This document shows, piece by piece, positions 48,101 to 49,945 of a stretch of 64,000 nucleotides of DNA (its first letter is position 1; each line of letters opens with the position of its first letter). Source of the stretch: Trichobilharzia szidati (lineage: Eukaryota; Platyhelminthes; Trematoda; Strigeidida; Schistosomatidae); assembly GCA_944472155.2 (NCBI GenBank), contig OX235272.1, positions 93,316,020 through 93,380,019 on the forward strand. The letters run 5' to 3'. The notes under the pieces were generated by a model. It did no database searches, was not told where the DNA came from, and worked only from the letters and a program-made list of their open reading frames with translations. A program made the position numbers and the translations under genes.

Positions 48101-49670
48101 CCAAATCTCTGTATTGAAAAGAAATTAGTGCATCCTCTTTCTTTGCAGTAGCCAGCTAGATAATATCTACTAAGTTTTATAAACAATTTCCTCCTCCCCT
48201 TGTAAAACTATCTTCTAACTTTGTTATCTCATTATAATTACAATTCTAGCTGATTCAATTAACTTGTTCGTACCGTGGTCTCCTTACGTCATTCTGCGTG
48301 GTCATCACTATTTTATAACCTTCTTGGTTATGTAATAGTAATTCGTTGCCAACCCCCTACAAAATTAACTGATCTTCAATTCCGTAATTATTTTCACCCC
48401 CTCCCCACACCCCTGAAAACTTTGTAATAATAATGTATTTCATATAAATTTACAAATTTACATGAAAATGCATGCCATTTTTACAGGCACGATCTTCTTG
48501 CTGTCATCTAATTATTCGTTTATTTGTTTTTATTCCTTTACGCTCTCAGTGGAACATAGGGTTTTAAGCTAGAGGCTTAAAGTTTCGGTAGCAGTGGTGT
48601 TTATTTTTACGGGATGGGGTTGCTAGCCAACCTCATGCCCAACCTTCCCTCTTTGCCAGTCTTATTACTGCCTTAGCGAGGTAAAGGAGTGCTTCGTCGG
48701 CAGAGGATTGAATCCCGAATCATGAGAGGCGTGGTTGACGAACATTCTACCGCTATGCCACCGACGCAGTTATTTGTTTTGGTGATTGTAATCTCTTATT
48801 TTAAACCCACCTATCACCTCCTATACCTAAAACTGATCATTCTTATTGATTAAAATAACCACATGATTGGTACAATTTCTGAATATCAATGGCCAGCCGA
48901 TCGATAGCTACTTCAATTGAGTTCCTGTAGCTGCAGTAGAGAACTGTGGCCACGAGGGTCCACCATATCAAGGTGCCTTGGATTGTCATCGAAGGCATTG
49001 CTTGAGGGTAATACTATGTCATGAGTCGACAATGTTAGACATCAAGAGTCATTGAATTCCAGCCCTAGCGGCTGAATGAATAATCGTCAACGTGCTTGGT
49101 CTCGTAACCTGGAAGTCCCCAATTTGACCTCTGGTGGTCTACTGCTGAATAGTCCCAAAATAGAATAAAACAGCTGTCAAATGCTCCCTTGATAGTTTTC
49201 AATGATCTTTCTAACTGATGCAGGTTCTTGAAGGAAATCTAAGATTTAATTTTTCTTTGGTATTAATTTTTAACGATGCGCACTTACTGCGACAGGAGAA
49301 AGGTCTATCTGGTTGCCATTCTGACAGTGAGTTCAAATCTCATAGCCTATAACTTTTAACTACTGACAGTATTTTCGTTTATAAATATATAATAACCATA
49401 TTATTTATACTTGAATCTTCTTTTATACTTTCCTTGTGAAAGGTGTCAATGACTGAACAATCTGGAAATGCTTCAGCAGCAGGTCAATCAACTGTTGACG
49501 AAGAGTGCGGTTTAGTCGGTGTAGCCGCTGATGATACAGAAGCTGAGTATATACGTGAAATATGCGATGAAGAGTTACTCAAATCACCGGATCTTATCCT
49601 ACATCATATGTTAAATTTTGTCACCTATGTCTGTTCACATCCATCCACATTCTCAGATGAAACTGTCCAA
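2484..49670 (+). CDS. NCAPD2: Condensin complex subunit 1 (NCAPD2), partial spliced gene, 14 exons
   Basis: Fourteen plus-strand exons join with compatible phases into about 1,126 codons that track vertebrate NCAPD2 from its N-terminal Cnd1_N region to just before its C-terminal Cnd1 HEAT domain. Matching landmarks in order include 'CCYKLLEN' (exon 3), '[13 protein letters not shown]' (exon 4), '[15 protein letters not shown]' (exon 5), '[11 protein letters not shown]' and '[15 protein letters not shown]' (exon 9), 'PFRLP..H.LF.RL' (exon 12) and '[18 protein letters not shown]' (exon 14). Condensin I, which contains D2, compacts mitotic chromosomes; D2 is a nuclear/chromosomal HEAT-repeat scaffold. 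The start lies upstream of the window and the last several hundred residues are missing. Introns run from 397 bases to 9.7 kb and hold most of the mobile DNA described here. A one-base frameshift interrupts exon 9. Family identity is very secure from the ordered landmarks. Confidence 0.93.
2675..3189. other. Intronic stretch, nothing recognised
   Basis: First part of the 2.8-kb intron. No exon, element ORF or SINE landmark was recognised. The low AT content of 2750-3100 compared with its surroundings suggests old inserted DNA. Confidence 0.5.
3190..3432 (+). repeat. SINE-A, near full length
   Basis: Head with A-box-like 'GTGGTCCAACGGTAGA' and B-box-like 'GGTTTCGATCCCC', then 'GACGCACTCC', the body 'GGTTGGGCATAAGACTAGCA', and the tail 'GTTCCACTGGGAACGCGAA'. 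A clear reference copy for this family. Confidence 0.75.
3690..4100 (+). mobile_element. LINE (second family), 3' tail fragment
   Basis: Plus-strand residues around 3850-3960 correspond to the 'RWIGHTLRK'-type C-terminal segment of the family best preserved at 58290-58765. Frame-broken throughout. Confidence 0.55.
4101..4590. other. Intronic stretch, nothing recognised
   Basis: AT-rich intron DNA. Short open frames here have no recognisable content. Confidence 0.4.
4593..5232 (+). mobile_element. RTE-like LINE, 3' tail
   Basis: Begins at the degenerate equivalent of '[17 protein letters not shown]' and runs to the family's 3' end, 'AAGTTCTATGTTGAAACCAG' followed by repeated CAGT. Contains a G-rich run at 4714-4727. 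The same 3' end occurs at 8520, 15560, 19165 and 62880, so it marks the true terminus of this non-LTR family. Confidence 0.7.
5479..5660 (+). CDS. NCAPD2: NCAPD2 exon 2 of window
   Basis: Acceptor after a T-rich TTTTTTAG; donor GTAGGC is a weaker GT site. Begins with a Gly/Lys/Arg-rich patch ('[15 protein letters not shown]'), equivalent to 'GGKGKKARTKA' in vertebrates, then the helix ending '[12 protein letters not shown]'. Ends two bases into a codon completed by the next exon. Confidence 0.88.
6058..6304 (+). CDS. NCAPD2: NCAPD2 exon 3 of window
   Basis: Acceptor CATCAG, donor GTTAGT. The first base completes the split Asn codon from exon 2. Contains '[10 protein letters not shown]', a near-exact match to vertebrate 'CCYRLLENP', and HEAT-like helices up to 'DTVRDLLK'. 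The intron before it is the shortest in the gene (397 bases). Confidence 0.92.
6735..6960 (-). mobile_element. Penelope-like element, decayed GIY-YIG fragment
   Basis: Minus-strand residues '[20 protein letters not shown]' followed by 'RAREH' match the GIY-YIG endonuclease region of Penelope-like elements (usual form Y-x-C-x-C-G-x-x-Y-I-G-x-T-x-R-x-L). The YIG is altered to CNG here, so the nuclease is dead. Confidence 0.6.
7494..7690 (+). repeat. SINE-B
   Basis: Shares the 'GCCGATCATGCACATGGTCC' and 'GATTCGATCCCC' tRNA-like head with SINE-A. It has a different body ('TGCAAAATTTGGGCTACCGA', 'CTGAAAATTCCATAC', 'GTGTGGAATCAAG') and an A-rich end. Confidence 0.7.
7905..8075 (-). mobile_element. 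LINE (second family), 3' end fragment
   Basis: Reverse complement of the '..CCACTCAGAATCC..' end of the family seen at 46060-46390. It abuts an RTE tail in the opposite orientation at about 8076. Confidence 0.45.
8076..8545 (+). mobile_element. RTE-like LINE, 3' tail
   Basis: Starts at 'GTGGAGCTACATCGATTGAG' and ends in 'GTTCTATGTTGAAAACTCAG' plus CAGT repeats, as in the other RTE-like tails. Confidence 0.65.
8546..8870 (+). repeat. SINE-C, near full length
   Basis: Leader 'GTGACTAGCTACAGGACG', then 'TGGTAGAAGTTAGAATTCAT', a tRNA-like head ending 'GGTTCGAAACCC', then the hammerhead block near 8780-8830 (CCAATGA in place of CTGANGA; GATGAAA present) and 'AATGGTTCTCTAAGTGATAT'. Confidence 0.65.
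8955..9065 (-). repeat. SINE-C 3' part carrying a canonical hammerhead core
   Basis: Minus-strand copy limited to the 3' portion of SINE-C ('AGGTTTTCCAATGG' end and the ribozyme block). It interrupts after the stem I sequence near 9052. It holds the best preserved hammerhead core of this family in the window. Confidence 0.7.
9002..9047 (-). ncRNA. Hammerhead ribozyme candidate, type I, SINE-C
   Basis: On the minus strand: GTACTG, the core CTGAAGA, stem II GCCC..GGAC, GAAA, the palindromic stem III ACAGCTGT, the cleavage C, then CAGTAC. The outer GTACTG/CAGTAC strands pair perfectly as stem I. Stem II has one C-A mismatch. All core nucleotides match the CUGANGA...GAAA...UH hammerhead consensus. 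The very short stem III is typical of schistosome ribozymes, which work best as dimers. Confidence 0.7.
9132..9434 (-). mobile_element. Solo LTR, family L, copy 1
   Basis: 303 bases flanked by the 4-base direct repeat ACAG (9128-9131 and 9435-9438). Terminal bases have decayed from TG..CA. Matches the LTR-like units at 16868, 19587, 43035 and 44717. Sense is assigned minus because the reverse complement places AATAAA about 60 bases before the 3' end. Confidence 0.65.
9521..9790 (+). CDS. NCAPD2: NCAPD2 exon 4 of window
   Basis: Exactly 90 codons between CTTTTAG and the donor GTATGA. Contains '[20 protein letters not shown]' and '[13 protein letters not shown]', aligning with human 'FAAFLTELAERVPAIL' and 'MRNAVLAAMAEMV'. 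The open frame runs through the whole exon. Confidence 0.93.
9960..10230. repeat. tRNA-like repeat heads, two orientations
   Basis: A plus-strand B-box-like 'GAGTTCAAATCCCCC' lies near 10023. A minus-strand tRNA-like block at 10150-10222 contains 'CGTTCGAATCTC' and an A-box-like 'TGACTTATTGG'. They may be parts of one more SINE family; the body was not matched elsewhere. Confidence 0.4.
10231..11460. other. Intronic stretch, simple repeats only
   Basis: AT-rich intron with an AAT/AATA tract near 10990-11020 and a B-box-like 'GAGTTCAAACC' near 10660. No element ORF was recognised. Confidence 0.4.
11476..11500. repeat. AT microsatellite next to exon 5
   Basis: Perfect AT-dinucleotide run followed by a T-rich tract. 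It lies about 50 bases upstream of the exon 5 acceptor and may form part of its pyrimidine-rich context. Confidence 0.8.
11547..11621 (+). CDS. NCAPD2: NCAPD2 exon 5 of window
   Basis: 25 codons, in phase on both sides, with acceptor ATTAAG and donor GTAAGT. Encodes the conserved HEAT segment '[15 protein letters not shown]'; vertebrates have 'HDVNSFVRSRVLQLF'. Confidence 0.93.
11735..11850 (+). repeat. SINE-D, 3' part
   Basis: 'TATGCCTTGCTGA', 'GAGTGCCAACA', 'CATGAAACCCC', 'GGCTTCCTGCTGATTGCCTC' match the body of the copy at 61758. The ribozyme-like core carries an insertion (CTGACTAGTGA) here and is not canonical. Confidence 0.55.
12550..13114 (+). mobile_element. RTE-like LINE, C-terminal coding region (left half, split by insertion)
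   Basis: 12610-12957 reads in one frame through '[15 protein letters not shown]', '[14 protein letters not shown]', '[20 protein letters not shown]' and '[18 protein letters not shown]'. This is the C-terminal region of RTE-type elements such as those described in schistosomes. The element stops abruptly at 13114 and resumes at 15102 after a Penelope-like insertion. Confidence 0.75.
13106..13114. repeat. Target site duplication, left copy
   Basis: GGACATGTG, repeated exactly at 15102-15110 on the other side of the Penelope-like insertion. The host RTE sequence is continuous if one copy is removed. Confidence 0.7.
13133..13471 (-). repeat. Penelope-like terminal repeat, inverted arm (left)
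   Basis: Its reverse complement matches 14735-15064 over about 330 bases with few differences, including 'GATCAACACAGATGTAAATC' and 'GAAGGACGACGAAAGCTCCG'. It includes the end of the coding region, as expected for the pseudo-LTR of Penelope-like elements. Confidence 0.75.
14735..15064 (+). repeat. Penelope-like terminal repeat, inverted arm (right)
   Basis: Inverted partner of 13133-13471. An open frame at 14893-15153 is only this arm read through into flanking DNA. A small deletion relative to the left arm removes bases around 14805. Confidence 0.75.
15102..15575 (+). mobile_element. RTE-like LINE 3' tail (right half after insertion)
   Basis: Continues the copy interrupted at 13114: 'GGTTGGGTGGAAGCTACTG', 'GGTCAAACGAAAACATGGAA', then the terminal 'AAGTTCTACGTTGAAAGCAG' with CAGT-like repeats. 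The intact copy at 18900-19195 shows the uninterrupted order. Confidence 0.75.
15789..15929 (+). CDS. NCAPD2: NCAPD2 exon 6 of window
   Basis: 47 codons, phase 0 at both ends (acceptor TTAAAAG, donor GTAAGA). '[18 protein letters not shown]' continues the HEAT array, followed by '[14 protein letters not shown]', equivalent to human 'LVCKNAIQLLASFL'. Confidence 0.92.
16010..16165 (+). repeat. SINE-A fragment
   Basis: Decayed body: 'AGAGGGGAGGTTGGGCGTGG', 'GAAACTTCAAAGC', A-rich end. The head is lost. Confidence 0.45.
16340..16400 (+). ncRNA. Decayed hammerhead of the schistosome satellite type
   Basis: 'CAGTCCTAAATAGGATTAAA' followed by 'TGCACATCTTGGTTCCCACC' parallels the stem II, GAAA, stem III and cleavage-site order of the copy at 42193-42238. 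The core is mutated (GATGATCAG in place of CTGATGAG; TTAAA for CGAAA), so activity is not expected. Confidence 0.4.
16655..16727 (+). CDS. NCAPD2: NCAPD2 exon 7 of window
   Basis: 24 codons plus one base (acceptor CTTTAG, donor GTGAGT). Encodes '[20 protein letters not shown]', the charged helix after the first HEAT block. The following intron is 7.0 kb. Confidence 0.88.
16868..17205 (-). mobile_element. Solo LTR, family L, copy 2
   Basis: 338 bases starting TGTAACGAC and ending CTCACCACA, flanked by exact 4-base repeats CCTA (16864-16867 and 17206-17209). Begins TG and ends CA as LTRs do. AATAAA is close to the 3' end on the minus strand. Confidence 0.7.
17230..17620 (-). mobile_element. 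CR1/jockey-like LINE fragment
   Basis: Related to 1-400 in the same orientation ('CGAGCATAAAGTCCTTTATA', 'ATTACTTCTAGTCTGACCTG' against the equivalents at 97-140). No intact frame. Confidence 0.5.
18150..19195 (+). mobile_element. RTE-like LINE with reverse transcriptase motif B-C region and 3' end
   Basis: 18170-18397 encodes '[18 protein letters not shown]' (motif B) and '[11 protein letters not shown]' (motif C). The C-terminal region follows in broken frames ('[11 protein letters not shown]', '[18 protein letters not shown]'). The 3' end with CAGT repeats is at 19160-19195. It is the longest RTE-like copy in the window and still non-coding because of stops. Confidence 0.75.
19338..19575 (+). 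repeat. SINE-A, well preserved
   Basis: A box TGGCATAGCGG (19345-19355), B box GGTTCGATCCC (19389-19399), body 'GGTTGGGCATGAGGCTAGCA', tail 'CTATGTTCCACTGGGAACGT' and an A-rich end. Best preserved promoter boxes of the family in this window. Confidence 0.8.
19587..19930 (+). mobile_element. Solo LTR, family L, copy 3
   Basis: 344 bases from TGTGGTGAAAG to GTCGTAACA in the sense orientation, with CAATAAACGATCTGTTG near its 3' end (poly(A) signal). Flanks GTAG/GTAT agree at three of four bases. Confidence 0.65.
19935..20795. other. Intronic stretch, nothing recognised
   Basis: Includes a CA-rich run at about 20400-20420. No element ORF or SINE landmark was recognised. Confidence 0.4.
20800..21215 (-). 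mobile_element. LINE (second family), C-terminal region
   Basis: Reverse-strand match in order and phrasing to the 3' coding end at 58290-58765: the 'TTCATCAACAGCTGTCTT'-type segment, 'AGGAGATCTAGCAACGAAC', and the segment before 'RWIGHTLRK'. Frame-broken. Confidence 0.55.
21777..22015 (+). repeat. SINE-A, well preserved
   Basis: Head 'GTCGGTGGCACAGCGGTGGA', B box 'GGGTTCGATCCCC', body 'GGTTAGGCATGAGGCTGGC', tail 'TATGTTCCACTGGGAACGTA'. Confidence 0.75.
22445..22640 (-). repeat. SINE-A, degraded, minus strand
   Basis: Reverse complement shows the 'ATTATGTTCCACTCAGAACG' tail and a decayed body. The head is largely lost near 22610-22640. Confidence 0.45.
22925..23165 (+). repeat. SINE-A, degraded
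   Basis: 'GCCAACCATGTACGTGGCC' head remnant, body 'GGGAAGGTTTG', tail 'TATTTCCCACTCGAAGC'. Confidence 0.45.
23290..23525 (+). repeat. SINE-C, degraded
   Basis: 'AGGAATTGGCAGAAGTTAGA', head, then 'CACTGATGAGGAGCCCAAAC' where CTGATGA is intact but the GAAA box is replaced (GTGG), so the ribozyme is dead. Confidence 0.5.
23655..23960. repeat. Microsatellites around micro-exon 8
   Basis: A GCTT/GCTA tetranucleotide run before the exon (about 23660-23715) and a TCTA/TCTG tetranucleotide run after it (about 23880-23955). Both are close enough to the 45-base exon to be of interest for its splicing. Confidence 0.7.
23772..23816 (+). CDS. NCAPD2: NCAPD2 micro-exon 8 of window
   Basis: A 45-base exon between CTCTAG and the donor GTAATT. 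Its phases (two bases in, one base out) fit exons 7 and 9 exactly. Encodes a basic stretch with '[13 protein letters not shown]'. Support comes from phase continuity and good splice sites rather than residue identity, as this linker is poorly conserved. Confidence 0.78.
24582..25480 (+). CDS. NCAPD2: NCAPD2 exon 9 of window, large, with a one-base frameshift
   Basis: Largest exon: acceptor CACACAG, donor GTAAGT. The first half is a lysine-rich then serine/arginine-rich low-complexity linker, followed by an Asp/Glu tract (about 24900-25000) and an Asn tract (about 25105-25150). The second half is conserved ('[16 protein letters not shown]', '[19 protein letters not shown]'). The reading frame on the acceptor side ends at TGA 24890-24892; the conserved half is read one base later, open at least from 24870. 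Total exon length confirms one surplus base, placed near the CC at 24888-24889. Confidence 0.88.
25785..26200 (-). mobile_element. LINE (second family), 3' region
   Basis: Reverse complement ends in the 'GTTCCTGTCGGAACCCAAGG'-type terminus and carries decayed C-terminal coding sequence like that at 58290-58765. Confidence 0.5.
26201..27234. other. Intronic stretch, probably old LINE DNA
   Basis: No clear exon. An open frame at 26892-27215 has no recognisable content. Lying between two minus-strand LINE pieces, it may be the decayed middle of the same element (inference). Confidence 0.35.
27235..27430 (-). mobile_element. LINE reverse transcriptase fragment (motif A region)
   Basis: Minus-strand residues '[12 protein letters not shown]' include motif A with its catalytic Asp, followed by '[16 protein letters not shown]', as in RTE/jockey-type enzymes. 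A frame break lies at the start of the motif. Confidence 0.6.
27431..28440. other. Intronic stretch, mostly unrecognised
   Basis: No exon found. Around 28195-28275 a short piece ('GTAGAGCCAGATAAGGAAGT', 'CGAAGAGAATATTCTTCG') resembles the 3' non-coding end of the Penelope-like copies at 45350 and 62935. Confidence 0.4.
28445..28690 (-). repeat. SINE-C, minus strand
   Basis: Complete 3' part and tRNA-like head ('CCAGTGGCTTAATGGCATAT' on the minus strand; B box GGGTTCGGACCCC). The hammerhead core is mutated (TGTGGAGAG). Confidence 0.6.
28975..29345 (+). mobile_element. LINE (second family), C-terminal and 3' region
   Basis: Contains 'AGGAGAAAATGGAGATGGAT' and 'CAGATCCTCGAATGGAATCC', the [14 protein letters not shown]-type segment. 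Several stops. Confidence 0.6.
29400..29795 (-). mobile_element. LINE (second family), 3' region joined to a Penelope-like element
   Basis: Minus-strand residues '[13 protein letters not shown]' and '[13 protein letters not shown]' belong to the LINE C terminus. The open frame at 30048-29539 runs from Penelope-like reverse transcriptase directly into this sequence, so the single ORF is a chance chimera of two insertions. Confidence 0.65.
29796..30480 (-). mobile_element. Penelope-like element, reverse transcriptase fragment (second subfamily)
   Basis: 30382-30143 carries '[16 protein letters not shown]' (motif A). 30048-29800 carries '[16 protein letters not shown]' (motif B) and '[11 protein letters not shown]' (motif C). 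The two parts are separated by a frame break and about 90 bases of unrelated-looking sequence. The motif style is Penelope-like, different in sequence from the copies at 13115 and 36709. Confidence 0.65.
30662..30952 (+). CDS. NCAPD2: NCAPD2 exon 10 of window
   Basis: Acceptor TTGCTAG, donor GTAAGT. The first base completes a Gln codon from exon 9; the last two are completed by exon 11. 'KLYLQP' matches vertebrate 'RLYLNP', and 'IDYLWQRF' matches 'TQLLWERA'. Ends in '[12 protein letters not shown]'. Confidence 0.92.
31047..31235 (+). repeat. SINE-B, well preserved
   Basis: 'TGCGTCGGTGGCACAGCGGT' (A box), 'GGGATTCGATCCCC' (B box), then the SINE-B body 'GATATCACATGCTGAAAATT' and end 'GTGGAATCAAGCTATAATC' plus an A run. 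Confidence 0.75.
31430..31755 (+). repeat. SINE-C, degraded
   Basis: An inner copy of the 3' block at 31440-31500 is followed by the head and body to 'CTAGCTGATGTCAGCTAGTT'. The ribozyme block near 31660 reads CGAAGAGTCGCAAAC with lost pairing. Confidence 0.45.
32280..34135 (-). mobile_element. Ty3/Gypsy LTR retrotransposon, degraded pol 3' half
   Basis: Order on the minus strand: reverse transcriptase/RNase H border (34108-33905, '[20 protein letters not shown]'), a stretch with '[12 protein letters not shown]', the integrase zinc-binding region (33389-33177, '[14 protein letters not shown]..', H-H part visible, C part decayed), the integrase core (33143-32817, '[10 protein letters not shown]' with its catalytic Asp, and '[10 protein letters not shown]' with the second Asp), then a basic C-terminal tail (32920-32358, '[13 protein letters not shown]'). 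Frame changes between each segment show it is dead. No flanking LTRs were found. Confidence 0.75.
34192..34804 (-). mobile_element. Merlin-family DNA transposase (IS1016/ISXO2-like), frame-broken
   Basis: The minus-strand protein has '[18 protein letters not shown]' (first catalytic Asp), '[14 protein letters not shown]' (second acidic site, here His at the expected Asp), '[10 protein letters not shown]' and '[15 protein letters not shown]' (Glu and the HTN-x-IE-x-x-W signature). This combination is that of Merlin transposases, known from schistosomes. The frame from 34804 stops at 34289, but the expected C-terminal residues ('FMYRSWFNM') continue in another frame to a stop at 34192-34194, so one indel lies near 34290. 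Terminal inverted repeats were not located. Confidence 0.8.
34950..35475 (+). mobile_element. RTE-like LINE, C-terminal fragment
   Basis: 'GATGCTACAGGACTGTACTA', 'GAAGCGTGTTGACCACTGCA' and 'CGTCATCTCTGTCGTAAACG' parallel the copy at 12640-13110. 3' truncated near 35475. Confidence 0.6.
35585..35725 (+). repeat. SINE-A fragment
   Basis: Head 'GTGGCGGTACAGTGGTAGAA', B-box remnant 'GGTTCAATTATC', body 'GGGAGGTTGGACATGAGGCT'. Confidence 0.5.
35726..36120. other. Possible LTR-like stretch, unclassified
   Basis: Begins TGTTATGGTGCGACCG and contains AATAAAAATA near its start, with an internal style reminiscent of the solo LTRs. No end or target duplication could be fixed, so the assignment stays open. 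Confidence 0.3.
36129..36161. repeat. AT microsatellite
   Basis: Long AT-dinucleotide run directly before a minus-strand SINE-C copy. Confidence 0.85.
36163..36520 (-). repeat. SINE-C, near full length, minus strand
   Basis: From the 3' end ('GGTTTTCAACGG' on the minus strand) through the ribozyme block (36197-36250; core CCGATGA, one change from CTGATGA), B box GGTTCGAATCCCA, A box, to the leader at 36440-36520. Confidence 0.65.
36553..36708 (-). repeat. SINE-C partial copy, cut by a Penelope-like insertion
   Basis: Nearly identical to 36163-36310, then broken at 'CAAGCTCGTAT' where the Penelope-like element begins. The high identity with its neighbour suggests a local duplication or very recent insertions. 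Confidence 0.65.
36709..36842 (-). repeat. Penelope-like terminal repeat, inverted arm (left)
   Basis: Its reverse complement matches 39296-39498 ('CAGTAATTTTGCTCGAAATA', 'TTACCAATAACAAAACTTAT', 'AATTCCAACAGTGG'), apart from an insertion of about 85 bases in the right arm that contains the hammerhead remnant. Confidence 0.7.
39267..39298. repeat. AT microsatellite at the Penelope-like border
   Basis: Long AT-dinucleotide run directly next to the right arm. Confidence 0.85.
39296..39498 (+). repeat. Penelope-like terminal repeat, inverted arm (right)
   Basis: Partner of 36709-36842, with the hammerhead-bearing segment at 39340-39420 retained only on this side. Confidence 0.7.
39370..39415 (-). 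ncRNA. Hammerhead ribozyme remnant in a Penelope-like terminal repeat
   Basis: Minus strand: ATCCAG, a mutated core ATGACTA (expected CTGANGA), a stem II-like AGTCCCAAATAAGAC, GAAA, the palindromic stem III ATGCGCAT, the cleavage C, then CTGGAT pairing with ATCCAG. Stems I and III are intact; two invariant core bases are lost. Hammerheads in Penelope-like terminal repeats are known in several animals. Confidence 0.6.
39690..40530 (-). mobile_element. Ty3/Gypsy element (mag-like), integrase C-terminal half and 3' end
   Basis: 40210-39761 encodes '[20 protein letters not shown]' and '[19 protein letters not shown]', then '[20 protein letters not shown]', the C terminus typical of mag-like integrases. 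40450-40210 contains the broken core with '[11 protein letters not shown]' (second catalytic Asp). AT-rich 3' sequence follows to about 39530. It lies directly after the Penelope-like right arm. Confidence 0.7.
40667..40805 (+). CDS. NCAPD2: NCAPD2 exon 11 of window
   Basis: Acceptor TATTTAG, donor GTATTA. Encodes '[15 protein letters not shown]', matching vertebrate 'VGSNLDTLVSIGLDE', then '[11 protein letters not shown]'. The preceding 9.7-kb intron is the largest and holds Gypsy, Merlin, RTE and Penelope-like insertions. Confidence 0.92.
40860..41000 (+). repeat. tRNA-like SINE head, unclassified
   Basis: 'GTTGGTCTCTAAGTG' and the B-box-like 'GGGTTCGAATCCTGTG'. The body does not match families A-D. 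Confidence 0.4.
41409..41550 (-). mobile_element. RTE-like LINE 3' end fragment
   Basis: Reverse complement of the RTE-like terminus ('GTTTCAACATAGAACTCTGC', 'ACAGAAGTGCAGAAGTTCAA'). Confidence 0.6.
41551..41935. other. Intronic stretch, nothing recognised
   Basis: AT-rich intron DNA without open frames or repeat landmarks that I could match. Confidence 0.4.
41942..42130 (-). repeat. SINE-C, degraded
   Basis: Minus-strand ribozyme block at about 41973-42030: core CTAATGA (one change from CTGATGA), stem II GTCC/GGAC intact, CGAAA present but stem III lost. The tRNA-like head is replaced by decayed sequence. Confidence 0.5.
42193..42238 (-). ncRNA. Hammerhead ribozyme candidate, schistosome satellite type
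   Basis: Minus strand: ATCCAT, the core CTGACGA (fits CUGANGA), stem II GTTC/GGAC with loop CGGATA, GAAA, the palindromic stem III ATGCGCAT, the cleavage C, then CTGGAT. ATCCA pairs with TGGAT for stem I, with one mismatch next to the core. Surrounding bases ('ACTAGCAGCGGAATCCAGG' on the plus strand) match those around the known schistosome Sm-alpha hammerhead. Confidence 0.7.
42250..43020. other. Intronic stretch, nothing recognised
   Basis: Contains a CTAACC-like run (about 42545-42620, 'CCTAACCCTAATATC', 'CCTAACTCTAACCTTAATC') that looks like degenerate telomere-like hexamers but is too irregular to call. No exon was found. Confidence 0.35.
43035..43325 (+). mobile_element. Solo LTR, family L, copy 4
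   Basis: 291 bases with exact 4-base flanking repeats TATC (43031-43034 and 43326-43329). The 3' part has 'GAGAAACGATCTGTTGCCTG' (poly(A) signal mutated from AATAAA) and ends GTCGTTACA. Confidence 0.7.
43818..44365 (-). mobile_element. RTE-like LINE, 3' tail
   Basis: Reverse complement of the RTE-like terminus at 43820-43860, followed by its C-terminal region ('CACGTGCAG'-type segment replaced, 'AACCATCTCAATCGATGTAA'). Preceded by a short SINE-C leader piece at 43625-43700. Confidence 0.6.
44366..44530 (+). repeat. SINE-C 3' part
   Basis: Head remnant, then 'GCCGAAGAGTCGCAAACTAG', GACGAAAC, AGTTGTCCAGTACTCC. The core CCGAAGA has one change from CTGAAGA. Ends 'GTGGTTCTCTAACTTATGTC'. Confidence 0.55.
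44717..45050 (-). mobile_element. Solo LTR, family L, copy 5
   Basis: 334 bases from TGTAACGATAG to CATCACA. Flanks CTAC/CTGC agree at three of four bases. The minus strand carries CAATAAACGATCTGTTG near the 3' end. It lies 130 bases upstream of NCAPD2 exon 12. Confidence 0.65.
45184..45330 (+). CDS. NCAPD2: NCAPD2 exon 12 of window
   Basis: 49 codons in phase (acceptor TTTTAG, donor GTGAGT). '[19 protein letters not shown]' aligns with human 'PPFRLPQEHRLFERL', and 'LWIPTMEQ' with 'LWIPFKEV'. Confidence 0.94.
45350..45790 (+). mobile_element. Penelope-like element, GIY-YIG end
   Basis: The plus-strand frame includes '[20 protein letters not shown]', the decayed GIY-YIG nuclease (YMGRYS in place of YIGRTS), followed by a C-terminal and 3' non-coding end. 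A close relative in the same orientation is at 62935-63600. It starts 20 bases after exon 12. Confidence 0.6.
46060..46390 (+). mobile_element. LINE (second family), 3' region
   Basis: 'AGAAGAAAATGGAGATGGAT', 'GAGAAGACTGTCGG', decayed C terminus, and the terminus 'CCATGTTCCACTCAGAATCC'. Confidence 0.55.
46455..46692 (-). repeat. SINE-A, minus strand, well preserved
   Basis: Reverse complement has A box TGGCATAGTGG, B box GGCTCGATCCCC, the body and the 'CCCTATGTTCTACTGGGAA' tail. Confidence 0.75.
47058..47084. repeat. AT microsatellite
   Basis: AT-dinucleotide run about 110 bases before the exon 13 acceptor. Confidence 0.8.
47197..47649 (+). CDS. NCAPD2: NCAPD2 exon 13 of window
   Basis: 151 codons in phase (acceptor TTTTAAG, donor GTAAGT). 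'[20 protein letters not shown]' matches vertebrate 'AVTLIYQLAEGPEVICAQIL'. A Ser/Pro-rich, acidic loop follows, then '[20 protein letters not shown]' (vertebrate 'LMNLLSLAGDVALQQLVHLE') and a basic Lys/Ser/Arg tail. Confidence 0.94.
47650..48524. other. Intronic stretch, nothing recognised
   Basis: An open frame at 47957-48151 has plausible-looking residues but no splice-consistent place in NCAPD2, because exons 13 and 14 already join in phase with conserved sequence on both sides. Confidence 0.4.
48525..48775 (-). repeat. SINE-A, minus strand
   Basis: Reverse complement shows 'GCGTCGGTGGCATAGCGGTA', the B-box remnant 'GGGATTCAATCC', body, and tail 'CCCTATGTTCCACTGAGAGC'. Confidence 0.7.
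48925..49225 (+). repeat. SINE-C, degraded
   Basis: 'CATTGAATTCCAGCCCTAGC' head, then 'CTACTGCTGAATAGTCCCAA', AATAAAAC, AGCTGTC. The core CTGAATA and the AAAA box are altered. Confidence 0.5.
49443..49670 (+). CDS. NCAPD2: NCAPD2 exon 14 of window (last one found)
   Basis: 76 codons in phase (acceptor TGAAAG, donor GTAAGT). Contains '[19 protein letters not shown]', one of the most conserved condensin D2 blocks. It ends in a normal donor, so the gene continues, but no later exon was recognised before or after the assembly gap. Confidence 0.94.
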
Positions 49671-49756
49671 GTAAGTTGCCTTTGTTTTTTTTTTTTGTTT
49701 TTTTTATCACAACATCTGTGATCTGCTTGATACCAGAAACACTAATCATGAAAGCA

Positions 49757-49945
49757 AGTGTCGGTGGCACAGTGGCTGGGACGCTCACCGACCATGCACA
49801 TGGTCTGGGGTTCGATCCCCGGCTGACGCACACCTAATATCGATGGTCAGCCTGTTAAATTTGGGCTACCGATATCACATGCTGCGAAATTCCATAGTTG
49901 TACCAAAACTACTGTGTGGAATCAAGCTATAATAAAATAAATGCA
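49757..49945 (+). repeat. SINE-B
   Basis: 'GTGTCGGTGGCACAGTGGCT', 'GGGGTTCGATCCCC', the SINE-B body and end 'GTGTGGAATCAAGCTATAAT'. It inserted only about 90 bases after the NCAPD2 exon 14 donor. Confidence 0.75.

Noticed and set aside
47957..48151. An extra NCAPD2 exon between exons 13 and 14
   Set aside because: Exons 13 and 14 join in phase with conserved residues on both sides, and no acceptor or donor pair in phase frames this segment.
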